NCBI GenBank assembly: GCA_900469475.1
Contig: UBXG01000010.1
Coordinates: forward strand, 111,952 to 175,951
Source of the DNA: Hyphomicrobiales bacterium
GTDB taxonomy: Bacteria > Pseudomonadota > Alphaproteobacteria > Rhizobiales > Rhizobiaceae
Direction of reading: 5' to 3'
DNA: 64,000 nt
The position numbers were made by a program, and so were the translations under genes. Of this stretch, positions 43,428 through 52,509 are shown piece after piece. A model generated the notes under the pieces. It was not told where the DNA came from and searched no databases. It was given only the letters and a program-made list of their open reading frames with translations. Position 1 is the stretch's first letter. Every line of letters begins with the position of its first letter.

Positions 43428-45416
43428 ATGTTTTCGAAGATACTGATCGCCAATCGCGGCGAAATCGCCTGCCGCGTCATCCGCACGGCGAGGCGCCTCG
43501 GCATCCGCACGGTCGCCATCTATTCCGACGCCGATCGGGATGCGCTGCACGTGGCGCTAGCCGACGAGGCTGTCCATATCGGCCCCGCGGCGGCGATCGA
43601 AAGTTATCTTTCGAAAGAGAAGATCATTGCGGCGGCTCAACGCACTCAAGCGGAGGCCATTCATCCAGGCTACGGCTTTCTTTCGGAAAATGCCGATTTC
43701 GCCGAGGCGGTCGAGGCTGCCGGTCTCGTCTTCATCGGCCCATCGCCGGCCTCGATCCGGACCATGGGCCTCAAGGATGCAGCCAAGGCGCTGATGGAGC
43801 GGGCGGGCGTGCCTGTCGTGCCCGGCTATCACGGCGATGGGCAGGAGGCCGGCTTCCTTGCCGATCAGGCGGCCGCAATCGGCTTTCCCGTTCTCATCAA
43901 GGCGCGGGCAGGCGGCGGCGGCAAGGGCATGCGCCGCGTCGACCGTCCGGAGGATTTCGAGGCTTCGCTGGAGGCGGCGAAGCGCGAGGCGAAATCCGCT
44001 TTCGGCGACGATGCGGTGCTCATCGAAAAATATCTCGTTAGACCGCGCCACATCGAGATCCAGGTCTTCGGCGACAGTCATGGCAATGCCGCGCATCTTT
44101 TCGAGCGCGATTGCTCGCTGCAGCGCCGGCACCAGAAGGTGATCGAGGAGGCACCGGCCCCCGGTATGACAGAGGAGATGCGCACCGCCATGGGTGAAGC
44201 GGCTGTTCGCGCCGCCCGCGCCATCGATTATCGCGGCGCCGGCACGGTTGAATTCATCGTCGATGTCTCCGACGGGCTGTCGCCGGATCGCTTCTTCTTC
44301 ATGGAAATGAACACACGCCTGCAGGTCGAGCATCCCGTCACCGAGACGATCGCCGGCGTCGATCTGGTGGAATGGCAATTGCGCGTCGCGAGCGGCGAGC
44401 CGCTGCCGAAGGCTCAGGATGAGCTCACCATAAACGGCTGGGCCTTCGAAGCGCGTATCTATGCGGAGGATCCGGCGCGCGGCTTCCTGCCGGCAACCGG
44501 CACGCTCTCTCGCTTACGCTTTCCCGAAGGCGATGTCCGCATCGATGCGGGCGTGCGCGAGGGCGATACCATCACCCCGCATTACGATCCGCTGATCGCC
44601 AAGCTGACGGTGCATGCGCCGGATCGGGCAGCCGCCCTGGCGAAGCTCACGCGAGGCCTGGAGCAGACGCAGGTCGCCGGGACCACGACCAACCTCGATT
44701 TCCTCATTCGCCTCAGCCGTCAATCGGATTTCGCCGCCGGCCATCCGGACACTGGATTGATCGACTGTGACGTGGAGGCGCTGACTTCGGCGCGGCAGCC
44801 CGACGATGCGGCTCTTGCCATTGCCGCCATTGTTGAGGCGGGTGGGTTCGCGCAAGCCGCTGGCAATGACCCGTGGCTGTCGCTCGGCCCTTGGCAGCTC
44901 TGGGGCGAGGCGAGCCGGCCCGTCACGGTGCATTTTGCCGGCGGTCATCAGACTTGCCGCGTGACTGCAAGGGGTCGGTCGCTGTTCGGCGTCGCCTTTG
45001 ATGATCGCACCATTTCCCTCCGCATGCTCGCGGGTGAGGGCCGTTCTCGTCACGTTGAGATCGACGGCCGTCAATCTCAACTGGATGTCTTCGAGATATC
45101 GTCAGGTGTGACTTTGTTCCTTGATGGGCAGACGCATCATTTCCATCGCCTCGATCTTCTCGACGGTGGAGAAGAGGCGGCCAGCGGCGGTGACCGCGTC
45201 ATCGCGCCGATGCCGGGTCTCGTCAAGATCGTCCGCGTGCGCGAAGGCGACTCGGTGACCAAAGGCCAGGCCCTGATCGTCATGGAGGCCATGAAGATGG
45301 AGCTGACTCTGACGGCCGCCCGCGACGGCATCGTCGAAAGTCTGCATGTCGGCGAGGGCGATCAGACCAGCGAAAGCGCCGTGCTTCTGTCGCTTCGACC
45401 GGAGGATGCGCCATGA
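43428..45416 (+). CDS. mccA: 3-methylcrotonyl-CoA carboxylase, biotin carboxylase (alpha) subunit
   Basis: A 662-residue subunit holding biotin carboxylase (residues 1-450), a linker domain and a C-terminal biotinyl domain. Signatures: K-I-L-I-A-N-R-G-E-I-A-C-R-V, the ATP-grasp G-G-G-G-K-G-M and M-N-T-R-L-Q-V-E-H-P-V-T-E. The biotin lysine is residue 623 in E-A-M-K-M-E-L. Its stop overlaps the HMG-CoA lyase start by four bases (ATGA), so translation is coupled. Confidence 0.95.
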   Translation: MFSKILIANRGEIACRVIRTARRLGIRTVAIYSDADRDALHVALADEAVHIGPAAAIESYLSKEKIIAAAQRTQAEAIHPGYGFLSENADFAEAVEAAGLVFIGPSPASIRTMGLKDAAKALMERAGVPVVPGYHGDGQEAGFLADQAAAIGFPVLIKARAGGGGKGMRRVDRPEDFEASLEAAKREAKSAFGDDAVLIEKYLVRPRHIEIQVFGDSHGNAAHLFERDCSLQRRHQKVIEEAPAPGMTEEMRTAMGEAAVRAARAIDYRGAGTVEFIVDVSDGLSPDRFFFMEMNTRLQVEHPVTETIAGVDLVEWQLRVASGEPLPKAQDELTINGWAFEARIYAEDPARGFLPATGTLSRLRFPEGDVRIDAGVREGDTITPHYDPLIAKLTVHAPDRAAALAKLTRGLEQTQVAGTTTNLDFLIRLSRQSDFAAGHPDTGLIDCDVEALTSARQPDDAALAIAAIVEAGGFAQAAGNDPWLSLGPWQLWGEASRPVTVHFAGGHQTCRVTARGRSLFGVAFDDRTISLRMLAGEGRSRHVEIDGRQSQLDVFEISSGVTLFLDGQTHHFHRLDLLDGGEEAASGGDRVIAPMPGLVKIVRVREGDSVTKGQALIVMEAMKMELTLTAARDGIVESLHVGEGDQTSESAVLLSLRPEDAP

Positions 45417-46282
45417 TCAACAAGCCTTCCAATCATGTCACCATCGTCGAGATGGCGCCGCGCGACGGTCTGCAGAATGAAAAGCAGCTGGTCGATACCG
45501 CGCGGAAGATCGAGCTGGTAAACCGGCTTTCCGATTGCGGTTTTGAGCGCATCGAAGTGACGAGCTTCGTCAGTCCGAAATGGGTGCCGCAACTGGCCGA
45601 TGCCGCCGATGTCATGGCCGGCATAGAGCGGCGTTCCGGCATCCGCTATGCAGCGCTGGCGCCCAACATGCAGGGCTTCGAAGCCGCCCTCGCCGCCGGC
45701 GCCGATGAGGTCGCGATCTTTGCGTCCGCTTCCGAAACCTTCTCCATGCACAACATCAACTGCTCGATCGCCGAGAGCATTGAGCGCTTCCGGCCGGTTG
45801 CCGCTGCCAGCCGGGATCGCGGTGTCCCGTTGCGCGGCTATGTCAGCTGCGTCGTCGAATGCCCCTATGAGGGTGCCATACCGCCGCAGAATGTCGTCAG
45901 CGTTGCCTGGCAGCTTCGTGCCCTTGGCTGCTATGAAATCAGCCTTGGCGACACGATCGGCAAAGGTACGCCTGGGGCTGTCGACCGGATGCTTGCCGCA
46001 GTGCTGGGCGAATTGCCCGCCAGGGTTCTGGCAGGGCATTTTCACGATACGTCGGGGCGCGCACTGGAGAATATCGCCGTCGCTCTGGAGCGCGGCCTGC
46101 GCGTCTTCGATGCTTCGACCGGCGGCCTCGGTGGTTGCCCCTTTGCCCCCGGTGCCAAGGGCAATGTCGATACCGTGGCGGTCTGCGACTATCTGGAGAC
46201 GCAGGGATACGAAACCGGTCTTGATAAAGACAAGCTTGCGGCGGCCGCCGCCTTCGCCCGCAGCCTCGGGAGTGCCGCATGA
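45413..46282 (+). CDS. mvaB: Hydroxymethylglutaryl-CoA lyase
   Basis: A 289-residue TIM-barrel lyase splitting HMG-CoA to acetoacetate and acetyl-CoA, the end of leucine breakdown. V-E-M-A-P-R-D-G-L-Q-N-E holds metal and substrate residues, H-F-H-D-T-S-G-R-A further metal ligands, and G-G-L-G-G-C-P-F-A-P-G-A-K-G-N the catalytic Cys loop. It overlaps mccA upstream and the hydratase downstream (ATGA), so all three are coupled. Confidence 0.95.
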   Translation: MINKPSNHVTIVEMAPRDGLQNEKQLVDTARKIELVNRLSDCGFERIEVTSFVSPKWVPQLADAADVMAGIERRSGIRYAALAPNMQGFEAALAAGADEVAIFASASETFSMHNINCSIAESIERFRPVAAASRDRGVPLRGYVSCVVECPYEGAIPPQNVVSVAWQLRALGCYEISLGDTIGKGTPGAVDRMLAAVLGELPARVLAGHFHDTSGRALENIAVALERGLRVFDASTGGLGGCPFAPGAKGNVDTVAVCDYLETQGYETGLDKDKLAAAAAFARSLGSAA

Positions 46283-47067
46283 TATCGCAAACGATCCGCA
46301 TCACCACCGACGAACGCGGTGTCGCCCATCTGACGCTGACGCGCGCCGAAAAGCACAATGCCCTGTCGGCCGAGATGATCGATGATCTCACAGCTGCAAC
46401 GAATGAGCTTGCCCATGACAAAGCGGTGCGTGTCGTCGTGCTCATCGGTGAGGGGGGCAGCTTCTGCGCCGGCGGCGATCTCGGCTGGATGCGCGCCCAA
46501 TTCGACGCCACGCGGGACGGACGCATGGTGGAAGCGCGGCGGCTGGCCATGTTGTTCAAGGCGTTGAACGAGCTCCCCAAGCCGCTGATCGCCCGCGTTC
46601 ACGGCAATGCCTTCGGCGGCGGCATCGGAATCCTCAGCGTCTGCGACATGGTGATCGCGGCATCGACAGCCCGCTTCGGTCTGACAGAAGTACGCCTCGG
46701 CATCATTCCCGCCACCATCAGCCCCTATGTCGTCGCCCGGATCGGCGAGACGAATGCCCGCCCGCTCTTCCTCTCCGGCAAGATCATCGATGCCTGGCAG
46801 GCACATGCAACAGGTCTTCTGTCACGAGTCGTGGCGGAGGAGGCGTTGGACGAGGCCGTGGAGGCGGAGGTCCGCCATTTTCTAGCGGCGTCACCGCAGG
46901 CAGCGGCCCGTGCCAAGGCCTTGGCGCGCTCTGTCGGCAGGCCGGTTACCGATAGCATGATCGATCACGTCGTCGAGCAACTGGCGGATGCCTGGGAGAC
47001 CGACGAGGCGAAGGAAGGCATCACTGCCTTCTTCGAAAAACGGCAGCCGAACTGGCGAACGGGTTAA
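46279..47067 (+). CDS. liuC: Methylglutaconyl-CoA hydratase (enoyl-CoA hydratase family)
   Basis: A 262-residue crotonase-fold protein. L-T-R-A-E-K-H-N-A-L-S, G-S-F-C-A-G-G-D-L and G-N-A-F-G-G-G-I-G build the oxyanion hole, and the E in the conserved F-G-L-T-E-V-R-L-G-I-I-P segment is a catalytic candidate. Its placement between mccA/mvaB and the operon end indicates that it converts 3-methylglutaconyl-CoA to HMG-CoA. Its TAA lies inside the palindrome that closes the operon. Confidence 0.88.
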   Translation: MISQTIRITTDERGVAHLTLTRAEKHNALSAEMIDDLTAATNELAHDKAVRVVVLIGEGGSFCAGGDLGWMRAQFDATRDGRMVEARRLAMLFKALNELPKPLIARVHGNAFGGGIGILSVCDMVIAASTARFGLTEVRLGIIPATISPYVVARIGETNARPLFLSGKIIDAWQAHATGLLSRVVAEEALDEAVEAEVRHFLAASPQAAARAKALARSVGRPVTDSMIDHVVEQLADAWETDEAKEGITAFFEKRQPNWRTG

Positions 47068-47120
47068 AGCGCATGCCGTTATCGCAAAACCGCTGCATAT
47101 TTTTGCGCGGCATGCGTTAA
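47064..47120. repeat. Convergent palindrome supplying both stop codons
   Basis: The left arm TTAA-AG-CGCATGCCG matches the right arm CGGCATGCGTTAA with a two-base bulge, and inside lies CGCAAAA paired with TTTTGCG. The outer TTAA/TTAA ends provide the TAA stop of the hydratase (plus) and of the repeat protein (minus). It likely acts as a terminator for both. Confidence 0.75.
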
Positions 47121-48487
47121 GCCAGTCTGTTGTTTTCGATGGTCAATTGCGGGAACTGCGCGCTTCCCTTGGTGAGGTCGCCCGATGCAGGCTTGTCCCA
47201 GCGAAAGCCCATGATCGCGGCTTGTTGCATCTCCTGGAAGAGATTGCCTGTAATCACCGCCGAGCCGGCACCATCCGCAACCGAGACGACGCAGCCGATG
47301 CCGGCATGTCTGACGATATTGCCTGTCGCGACGACATTGCGGAGATATTGCCCCCAGCCGAGCCGCATGCCCCAGAGCGGCGCATTCTCGATGACGTTGT
47401 CGGCAACAAGCGTATCGGCTTCCGCCGATATACCGATGCCAAAGCCGCCATCCTGCGCGTAGGGCGCTGTCAGCGAAAGATTGCGGATGACATTGCCCGT
47501 TACCGAGGCGAGCCTTCCGCCCTTGTCGAAATTGGTGACCGAGATGCCGTTCGTTGCGCCATCGACAAGGTTGTTGTTGATCGTGGCGCCGACGAATTCG
47601 AATTCGCAGTAGATGGCCGTTTCGCCCGAACGCAGGCATTGATTGTTCGAGATCTGCACATTCGAGGCCGAATTGGCGCGGATGGCGGTAAAGGCGCAAT
47701 CGGTGATCTGATTGCCAGAAACCGTGACGCCATCGGCGCGGAAGACGTTGATGCCATTACCGTTCTGGCCGGTGCCGCCGCCATTGGCGCGAATGCGGGC
47801 AATGCGATTGTTGATGACGCTGCTGCTATCCTCGGCCTTGTCCCAACGATGGATCAGAATACCGCCATTGCCGCAATCCTCGACGCGATTGCCTGCTACC
47901 GTCAATCCGGTTGACTGGACGGAATAGATGCCGGCTTCTGCCGCGCCGGAGATGCGGTTGCGCTCGATCCGGCCGCCGCAACGTTCGAGCTGCAGAGCAT
48001 GCTTGCGGCTGCCGGTAACTTCGCAATTGTCGATCAGCACCTCGTCGACGCCGGTAAATTGCAGAAGGCCGCCGGCATAATCGGCAAGCCAGCGATTGCC
48101 GCCATCGAGCACGAGGCCGGAAAGCTCGATACGCCTGGCTTTATCCGCATTCATCAGATGGCCGTCGCCGCTATAGATGAGCCGCGAGGCGCCGGGAACG
48201 CCAGTGATGCGGGTATTGTCCGGCAGCGTCAGGTTGGAGATGTTGTATGTGCCCGGCGGCAGGAAGAGCGGCATGTTGGCCCGTGCCGCATTGTCGATCA
48301 TCGCTTGCAGCTTGCCGCTCTTGAAATCGCCGGCGCCCGGCGTCGTTTTCAGCGCAATGGCGTCGATTGGTCCGCGTAGCTCGGCACCGGCCATCTTGGC
48401 CAGCGGCGCGGCGAAAACGCGCGGCGCAAGCAGGCCGGTCGCTGCCGAGGCGGCGAGGGAAGCGACGAAGGTGCGGCGTTGGATCAT
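47117..48487 (-). CDS. TIGR03808-type Tat-exported repeat protein
   Basis: A 456-residue protein with a Tat signal (I-Q-R-R-T-F-V-A-S, then A-A-S-A-A-T-G-L-L-A-P, cleaved near V-F-A-A-P). The mature part is a parallel beta-helix of short N-rich repeats such as I-S-N-N-Q-C-L-R-S and V-T-G-N-V-I-R-N, the pectate-lyase-like layout of the rhizobial family TIGR03808. No catalytic activity is known. The gene is alone; its stop lies within the palindrome at the end of the leucine operon. Confidence 0.88.
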   Translation of the reverse strand: MIQRRTFVASLAASAATGLLAPRVFAAPLAKMAGAELRGPIDAIALKTTPGAGDFKSGKLQAMIDNAARANMPLFLPPGTYNISNLTLPDNTRITGVPGASRLIYSGDGHLMNADKARRIELSGLVLDGGNRWLADYAGGLLQFTGVDEVLIDNCEVTGSRKHALQLERCGGRIERNRISGAAEAGIYSVQSTGLTVAGNRVEDCGNGGILIHRWDKAEDSSSVINNRIARIRANGGGTGQNGNGINVFRADGVTVSGNQITDCAFTAIRANSASNVQISNNQCLRSGETAIYCEFEFVGATINNNLVDGATNGISVTNFDKGGRLASVTGNVIRNLSLTAPYAQDGGFGIGISAEADTLVADNVIENAPLWGMRLGWGQYLRNVVATGNIVRHAGIGCVVSVADGAGSAVITGNLFQEMQQAAIMGFRWDKPASGDLTKGSAQFPQLTIENNRLA

Positions 48488-48735
48488 TGCGAGCTCCTGG
48501 AACGGCTCTTACGAAGCAGAAATCGTGCCAACCCTGCCTGTGCCGTTTTGATACAGATGGCGCTGATCCCTGCATTGAGCGGTCAAAGAGCAGAACGATT
48601 CCATTGCATTTACTGGCTTAGAGAGTGTTCCGTGCTCGTCTTCGATCTGCCGTATCGGCAACCGATACCCGGATTCGATCAAAAAGCTGCCGCCATCGCT
48701 ACCTAATCGTGCAAATCGCGCTATCCTCTTTACTC

Positions 48736-49746
48736 ATGAGACCCGATCAACTGCTTTATCCGGCGCCCGAGGGCTTGTTCTGCCCGATCGGCGGCTTCCA
48801 TATCGACCCCGTGCAACCGGTCGAGCGGGCTCTTGTTACACATGGTCATTCGGATCATGCCCGCTCCGGCCATGCCCATGCGCTCGCCACGCGCCAGACG
48901 CTCGATATCATGCGCATCCGCTACGGCGATGATTTTGCCGGCTCGGAGCAGGCGGTTGCCTTCGGCGAGGAAGTGACGATCAATGGCGTCAAGGTGCAGT
49001 TCTATCCGGCCGGCCATGTGCTCGGCTCGGCGCAGATCGCCGTGGAGAAGGATGGGCTGCGCATCGTGGTCTCAGGCGATTACAAACGCCGGCCGGACCC
49101 GACCTGTGAAGCCTATGTCCCGGTCCCCTGCGACGTCTTCATCACCGAGGCGACCTTCGGGCTGCCGGTTTTCCATCACCCGGATCCGATGGCTGAGACG
49201 CGCAAGCTCCTGGGTTCGCTTCGCCAGTTTCCGGAACGAACGCATCTGATCGGCGCCTATGCGCTCGGCAAGGCGCAGCGCGTCATCCGCCTGCTGCGCG
49301 ATGCCGGCTATGACAAGCCGATCTATATTCACGGCGCATTGGAAACACTCTGCGATTATTATGTGAGCCAGGGCATCGCGCTCGGCGAACTCAAGCCGGC
49401 CACCATCGAAAGCCGCGATCAGTCGATCTTCCAAGGCGCCGTCGTCGTCGGCCCGCCCTCCGCGTTTCAGGATCGCTGGGCGCGGCGCTTTCACGATCCT
49501 CTGCCGGCTTTCGCTTCCGGCTGGATGATGGTGCGCCAGCGTGCCAAGCAGATCGGCGTCGAGCTGCCGCTGGTCGTATCGGATCATTGCGACTGGCCCG
49601 AACTGACCGAGACGATCTCCGATCTGAAGCCGAGCGAGGTCTGGGTCACCCACGGCCGCGAAGAGGCCCTGGTGCGCTGGTGCGAGCTGCAGGGTATCGC
49701 CGCCAAGCCGCTGCATCTCATCGGCTATGAAGACGAGGGCGATTGA
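48736..49746 (+). CDS. Ligase-associated DNA exonuclease (MBL fold)
   Basis: A 336-residue metallo-beta-lactamase/beta-CASP-like nuclease. Zinc ligands: T-H-G-H-S-D-H-A-R-S-G-H near residue 40, then P-A-G-H-V-L-G-S, S-G-D-Y-K-R-R-P-D and, near the end, V-S-D-H-C-D-W and V-T-H-G-R. The family is named for pairing with ATP-dependent DNA ligase, as here; the stop overlaps the ligase start (TGATG). The in-frame extension upstream is rejected because the family start is M-R-P-D-Q-L-L-Y. Confidence 0.92.
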   Translation: MRPDQLLYPAPEGLFCPIGGFHIDPVQPVERALVTHGHSDHARSGHAHALATRQTLDIMRIRYGDDFAGSEQAVAFGEEVTINGVKVQFYPAGHVLGSAQIAVEKDGLRIVVSGDYKRRPDPTCEAYVPVPCDVFITEATFGLPVFHHPDPMAETRKLLGSLRQFPERTHLIGAYALGKAQRVIRLLRDAGYDKPIYIHGALETLCDYYVSQGIALGELKPATIESRDQSIFQGAVVVGPPSAFQDRWARRFHDPLPAFASGWMMVRQRAKQIGVELPLVVSDHCDWPELTETISDLKPSEVWVTHGREEALVRWCELQGIAAKPLHLIGYEDEGD

Positions 49747-51383
49747 TGAAAGCCTTTGCCGATCTTCTCGACCGCCTGGTGCTGACGCCGAGCCGCAACG
49801 GCAAGCTGAAGCTGCTGACCGATTATTTTCGCGATACGCCAGACCCCGACCGTGGCTATGGTCTGGCCGCCATTGCCGGTACCCTCGAGGTGCGCAACGT
49901 CAAGCCCGCCATGCTGCGCGAGCTTGTTCTCGAGCGTATGGACGAGGTGCTCTTCCGCTACTCCTACGATTATGTCGGTGATCTCGCTGAGACGATCTCG
50001 CTGGTATGGGACAAGGAGAGTGACATCGAGCGCCCTGCCGGCGAGCAGCCGAAGCTTGGCGAAGTCGTCCGCAACATGAATGCGCTTGGGCGGACGGAGG
50101 TGCGCAGCTTCGTTCGCGATCTGCTTGATCGGCTGGATACTTCGGGCCGTTTCGCATTCTTAAAGCTCGCGACGGGTGCGATGCGCATCGGCGTCTCGGC
50201 TCGGCTTGCCAAGCAGGCGCTGGCTGAGATGAGTGGTAAGGATGTAACGGAAATCGAGACGTTGTGGCATGGCCTGCAACCGCCCTATGAAAGCCTATTC
50301 CACTGGCTTGAGGGCAAGGGCGAGAAGCCGATTTTGGCGACGCCGGCGATCTTCCATTCCGTCATGCTTGCCAACCCTGTCGAACCGGGCGATCTTGAGG
50401 GTCTCGACCCCGGTGATTTCGCCGCCGAATGGAAATGGGATGGCATCCGCGTCCAGCTTTCGCGCTCGGGCGCCACGAGCAAGCTCTATTCCCGCTCCGG
50501 CGACGATATTTCAGGCGCCTTCCCGGATATCGTCGATATCATGAACTTCGAAGGCGTGATGGATGGCGAGCTGCTTGTCGGCGGCACGGTGCGTTCCAAC
50601 AACCCGACGCGCAGCTTTTCCGATCTGCAGCAGCGCCTCAACCGCAAGACCGTGACTTCGAAAATGCTGGACGAGTTTCCGGCCTTCATCCGTGCCTATG
50701 ATCTCCTCTTTGACGGCGCGGAGGACGTGCGCGCCCGCGGTTTCCTCGATCGGCGCGAGCGACTGACGGAGATTATCGAAGCAGCACCGCACGACCGTTT
50801 CGATCTGTCGCCGCTCGTCGATTTCTCCTCCTGGGAGGAGCTCGACCGGTTGCGCTCCTCGCCGCCCGATCCGGTGATCGAAGGTGTGATGATCAAGCGC
50901 AGGGACAGCGCCTATCTCGCGGGCCGCGCCAAAGGCCCATGGTTCAAGTGGAAGCGCGATCCCTACAATGTCGATGCCGTGTTGATGTATGCACAGCGGG
51001 GCCATGGCAAGCGCTCCAGCTACTATTCCGATTTCACCTTCGGCGTCTGGGCGATGACGCCCGAGGGCGAGCAGCTGGTTCCGGTCGGCAAGGCCTATTT
51101 CGGCTTTACCGATGCCGAGCTGGAAGTGCTCGACAAGTTCGTGCGCAATAATACGGTCGATCGTTTCGGCCCGGTGCGTGCCGTGCGTGCCGATCGCGAT
51201 TTCGGTTTCGTGCTCGAGGTTGCCTTCGAAGGCATCAATCGTTCCACCCGCCATAAATCTGGCGTTGCCATGCGCTTTCCCCGCATTGCAAGGCTACGGC
51301 CCGACAAGCCGCCCTACGAGGCCGACAGGCTGGAAACTTTGATCGCGATGATTGACGCCAAGGCTCCGGTTGTCGATGAATAG
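49746..51383 (+). CDS. ATP-dependent DNA ligase (ligase-associated repair cluster)
   Basis: A 545-residue DNA ligase with an N-terminal helical DNA-binding domain (1-200), nucleotidyltransferase and OB-fold domains. The catalytic lysine is residue 230 in E-W-K-W-D-G-I-R-V; D-G-E-L-L and E-G-V-M-I-K-R are further motifs, and W-F-K-W-K-R-D is motif V. It is coupled to the exonuclease by overlapping start and stop. In many bacteria these two go with a DEXH helicase and a phosphoesterase for end processing; neither is nearby here. Confidence 0.93.
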   Translation: MKAFADLLDRLVLTPSRNGKLKLLTDYFRDTPDPDRGYGLAAIAGTLEVRNVKPAMLRELVLERMDEVLFRYSYDYVGDLAETISLVWDKESDIERPAGEQPKLGEVVRNMNALGRTEVRSFVRDLLDRLDTSGRFAFLKLATGAMRIGVSARLAKQALAEMSGKDVTEIETLWHGLQPPYESLFHWLEGKGEKPILATPAIFHSVMLANPVEPGDLEGLDPGDFAAEWKWDGIRVQLSRSGATSKLYSRSGDDISGAFPDIVDIMNFEGVMDGELLVGGTVRSNNPTRSFSDLQQRLNRKTVTSKMLDEFPAFIRAYDLLFDGAEDVRARGFLDRRERLTEIIEAAPHDRFDLSPLVDFSSWEELDRLRSSPPDPVIEGVMIKRRDSAYLAGRAKGPWFKWKRDPYNVDAVLMYAQRGHGKRSSYYSDFTFGVWAMTPEGEQLVPVGKAYFGFTDAELEVLDKFVRNNTVDRFGPVRAVRADRDFGFVLEVAFEGINRSTRHKSGVAMRFPRIARLRPDKPPYEADRLETLIAMIDAKAPVVDE

Positions 51384-51472
51384 GCGAGGGCGATTCCTCA
51401 CCACAAAGTGAGTTGGCCTTGCCTTTCAACCCGTGCAGATTTGCGCTGCGCCGGGACAATTAGACAGAGCTC

Positions 51473-52456
51473 ATGACCATGTCTGACGACAACGCATTTC
51501 GTCCCAATCGCCGCGGCGTTCTTGCCGGCATCGCCGTCACGCTTTTTGCGCCCGCAATCGTCAGGGCGGCTGATGACAGCACCACAGGCAGCAAGCCCGC
51601 CGAGACAAAGGCGATCGCCCGGAGCGATGAAAAGGCCGAGGATGCCCCGCCGCTGCTTTCGGGCGACTATGCCAAGGAGCGCCACCTGTTTCGAACCGAT
51701 CTCCTGAGCAAGGGACCGGCCCCCGATATCTACGAGAGGCTCGTTACGCCATCGACGGCCGAACGGCTTTTCTATCGCAGCGGCGTCGGCGAGGAACTGG
51801 AGCTCGTTGCCTGGGTTTCCCGCTATACGCGCTCGGAGAAGCCGAAGCCGGCCGTATTGTTCCTGCATGGCGGCAACGCCATCGGCCAGGGGCATTGGCA
51901 GCTGATGAAGCCTTATGTCGAGGCCGGCTACGTCGTCATGATACCCTCCATGCGTGGAGAAAACGGCCAGAAGGGCAATTTTTCGGGTTTTTACGACGAA
52001 GTTGCCGATGTGCTGGCCGCTTCCAACCGGCTGCGGCATCTGCCGGGTGTCGATCCACACCGCATGTTCCTGGCCGGGCACAGCATCGGCGGCACGCTCG
52101 CCATGCTGGCAGCAATGTCGACCCATCGCTTCCGGGCGGTCACGCCCATATCAGGCAATCCGGATGCCTATGCCTTCTTCGGCCGCTATCCGCAGGATAT
52201 CCGCTTCAACACCGGGAACCCGCGTGAATACCAGATGCGCTCGCCGCTCTGCTATGCGCACAGTTTCAAAAGCCCTGTAAAGCTGTTCCACGGGACCGAA
52301 GAGGCGCATTTTGATTCGCGCTTGGCATTGCTTTCGAAGCGAGCGACAGCCGCAGGCGTGAAGATGGAGATGGCGACCGTGCCGGGCAGCCATAATTCGG
52401 CACTGCCGGGTGAGATCGCTCAAAGTATCGAATTCTTCAAGAGCGTGGCCGTCTAA
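51473..52456 (+). CDS. Exported alpha/beta hydrolase
   Basis: A 327-residue protein with a Tat-like leader (N-R-R-G-V-L-A-G-I-A-V-T-L-F-A-P-A-I-V-R-A) and an alpha/beta hydrolase domain from about residue 90. The nucleophile elbow G-H-S-I-G-G holds the catalytic Ser, with H-G-G-N-A as oxyanion loop and P-G-S-H-N-S carrying the His. The start is ATG 51473 or ATG 51479. The substrate is unknown; dienelactone-hydrolase-like. It follows the ligase after 90 bases and need not be cotranscribed. Confidence 0.83.
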   Translation: MTMSDDNAFRPNRRGVLAGIAVTLFAPAIVRAADDSTTGSKPAETKAIARSDEKAEDAPPLLSGDYAKERHLFRTDLLSKGPAPDIYERLVTPSTAERLFYRSGVGEELELVAWVSRYTRSEKPKPAVLFLHGGNAIGQGHWQLMKPYVEAGYVVMIPSMRGENGQKGNFSGFYDEVADVLAASNRLRHLPGVDPHRMFLAGHSIGGTLAMLAAMSTHRFRAVTPISGNPDAYAFFGRYPQDIRFNTGNPREYQMRSPLCYAHSFKSPVKLFHGTEEAHFDSRLALLSKRATAAGVKMEMATVPGSHNSALPGEIAQSIEFFKSVAV

Positions 52457-52509
52457 ACTAGCCCTTAAAAGCGGCACGGGAGATAACCGAACCTCTCCGC
52501 ACGTCGCTT

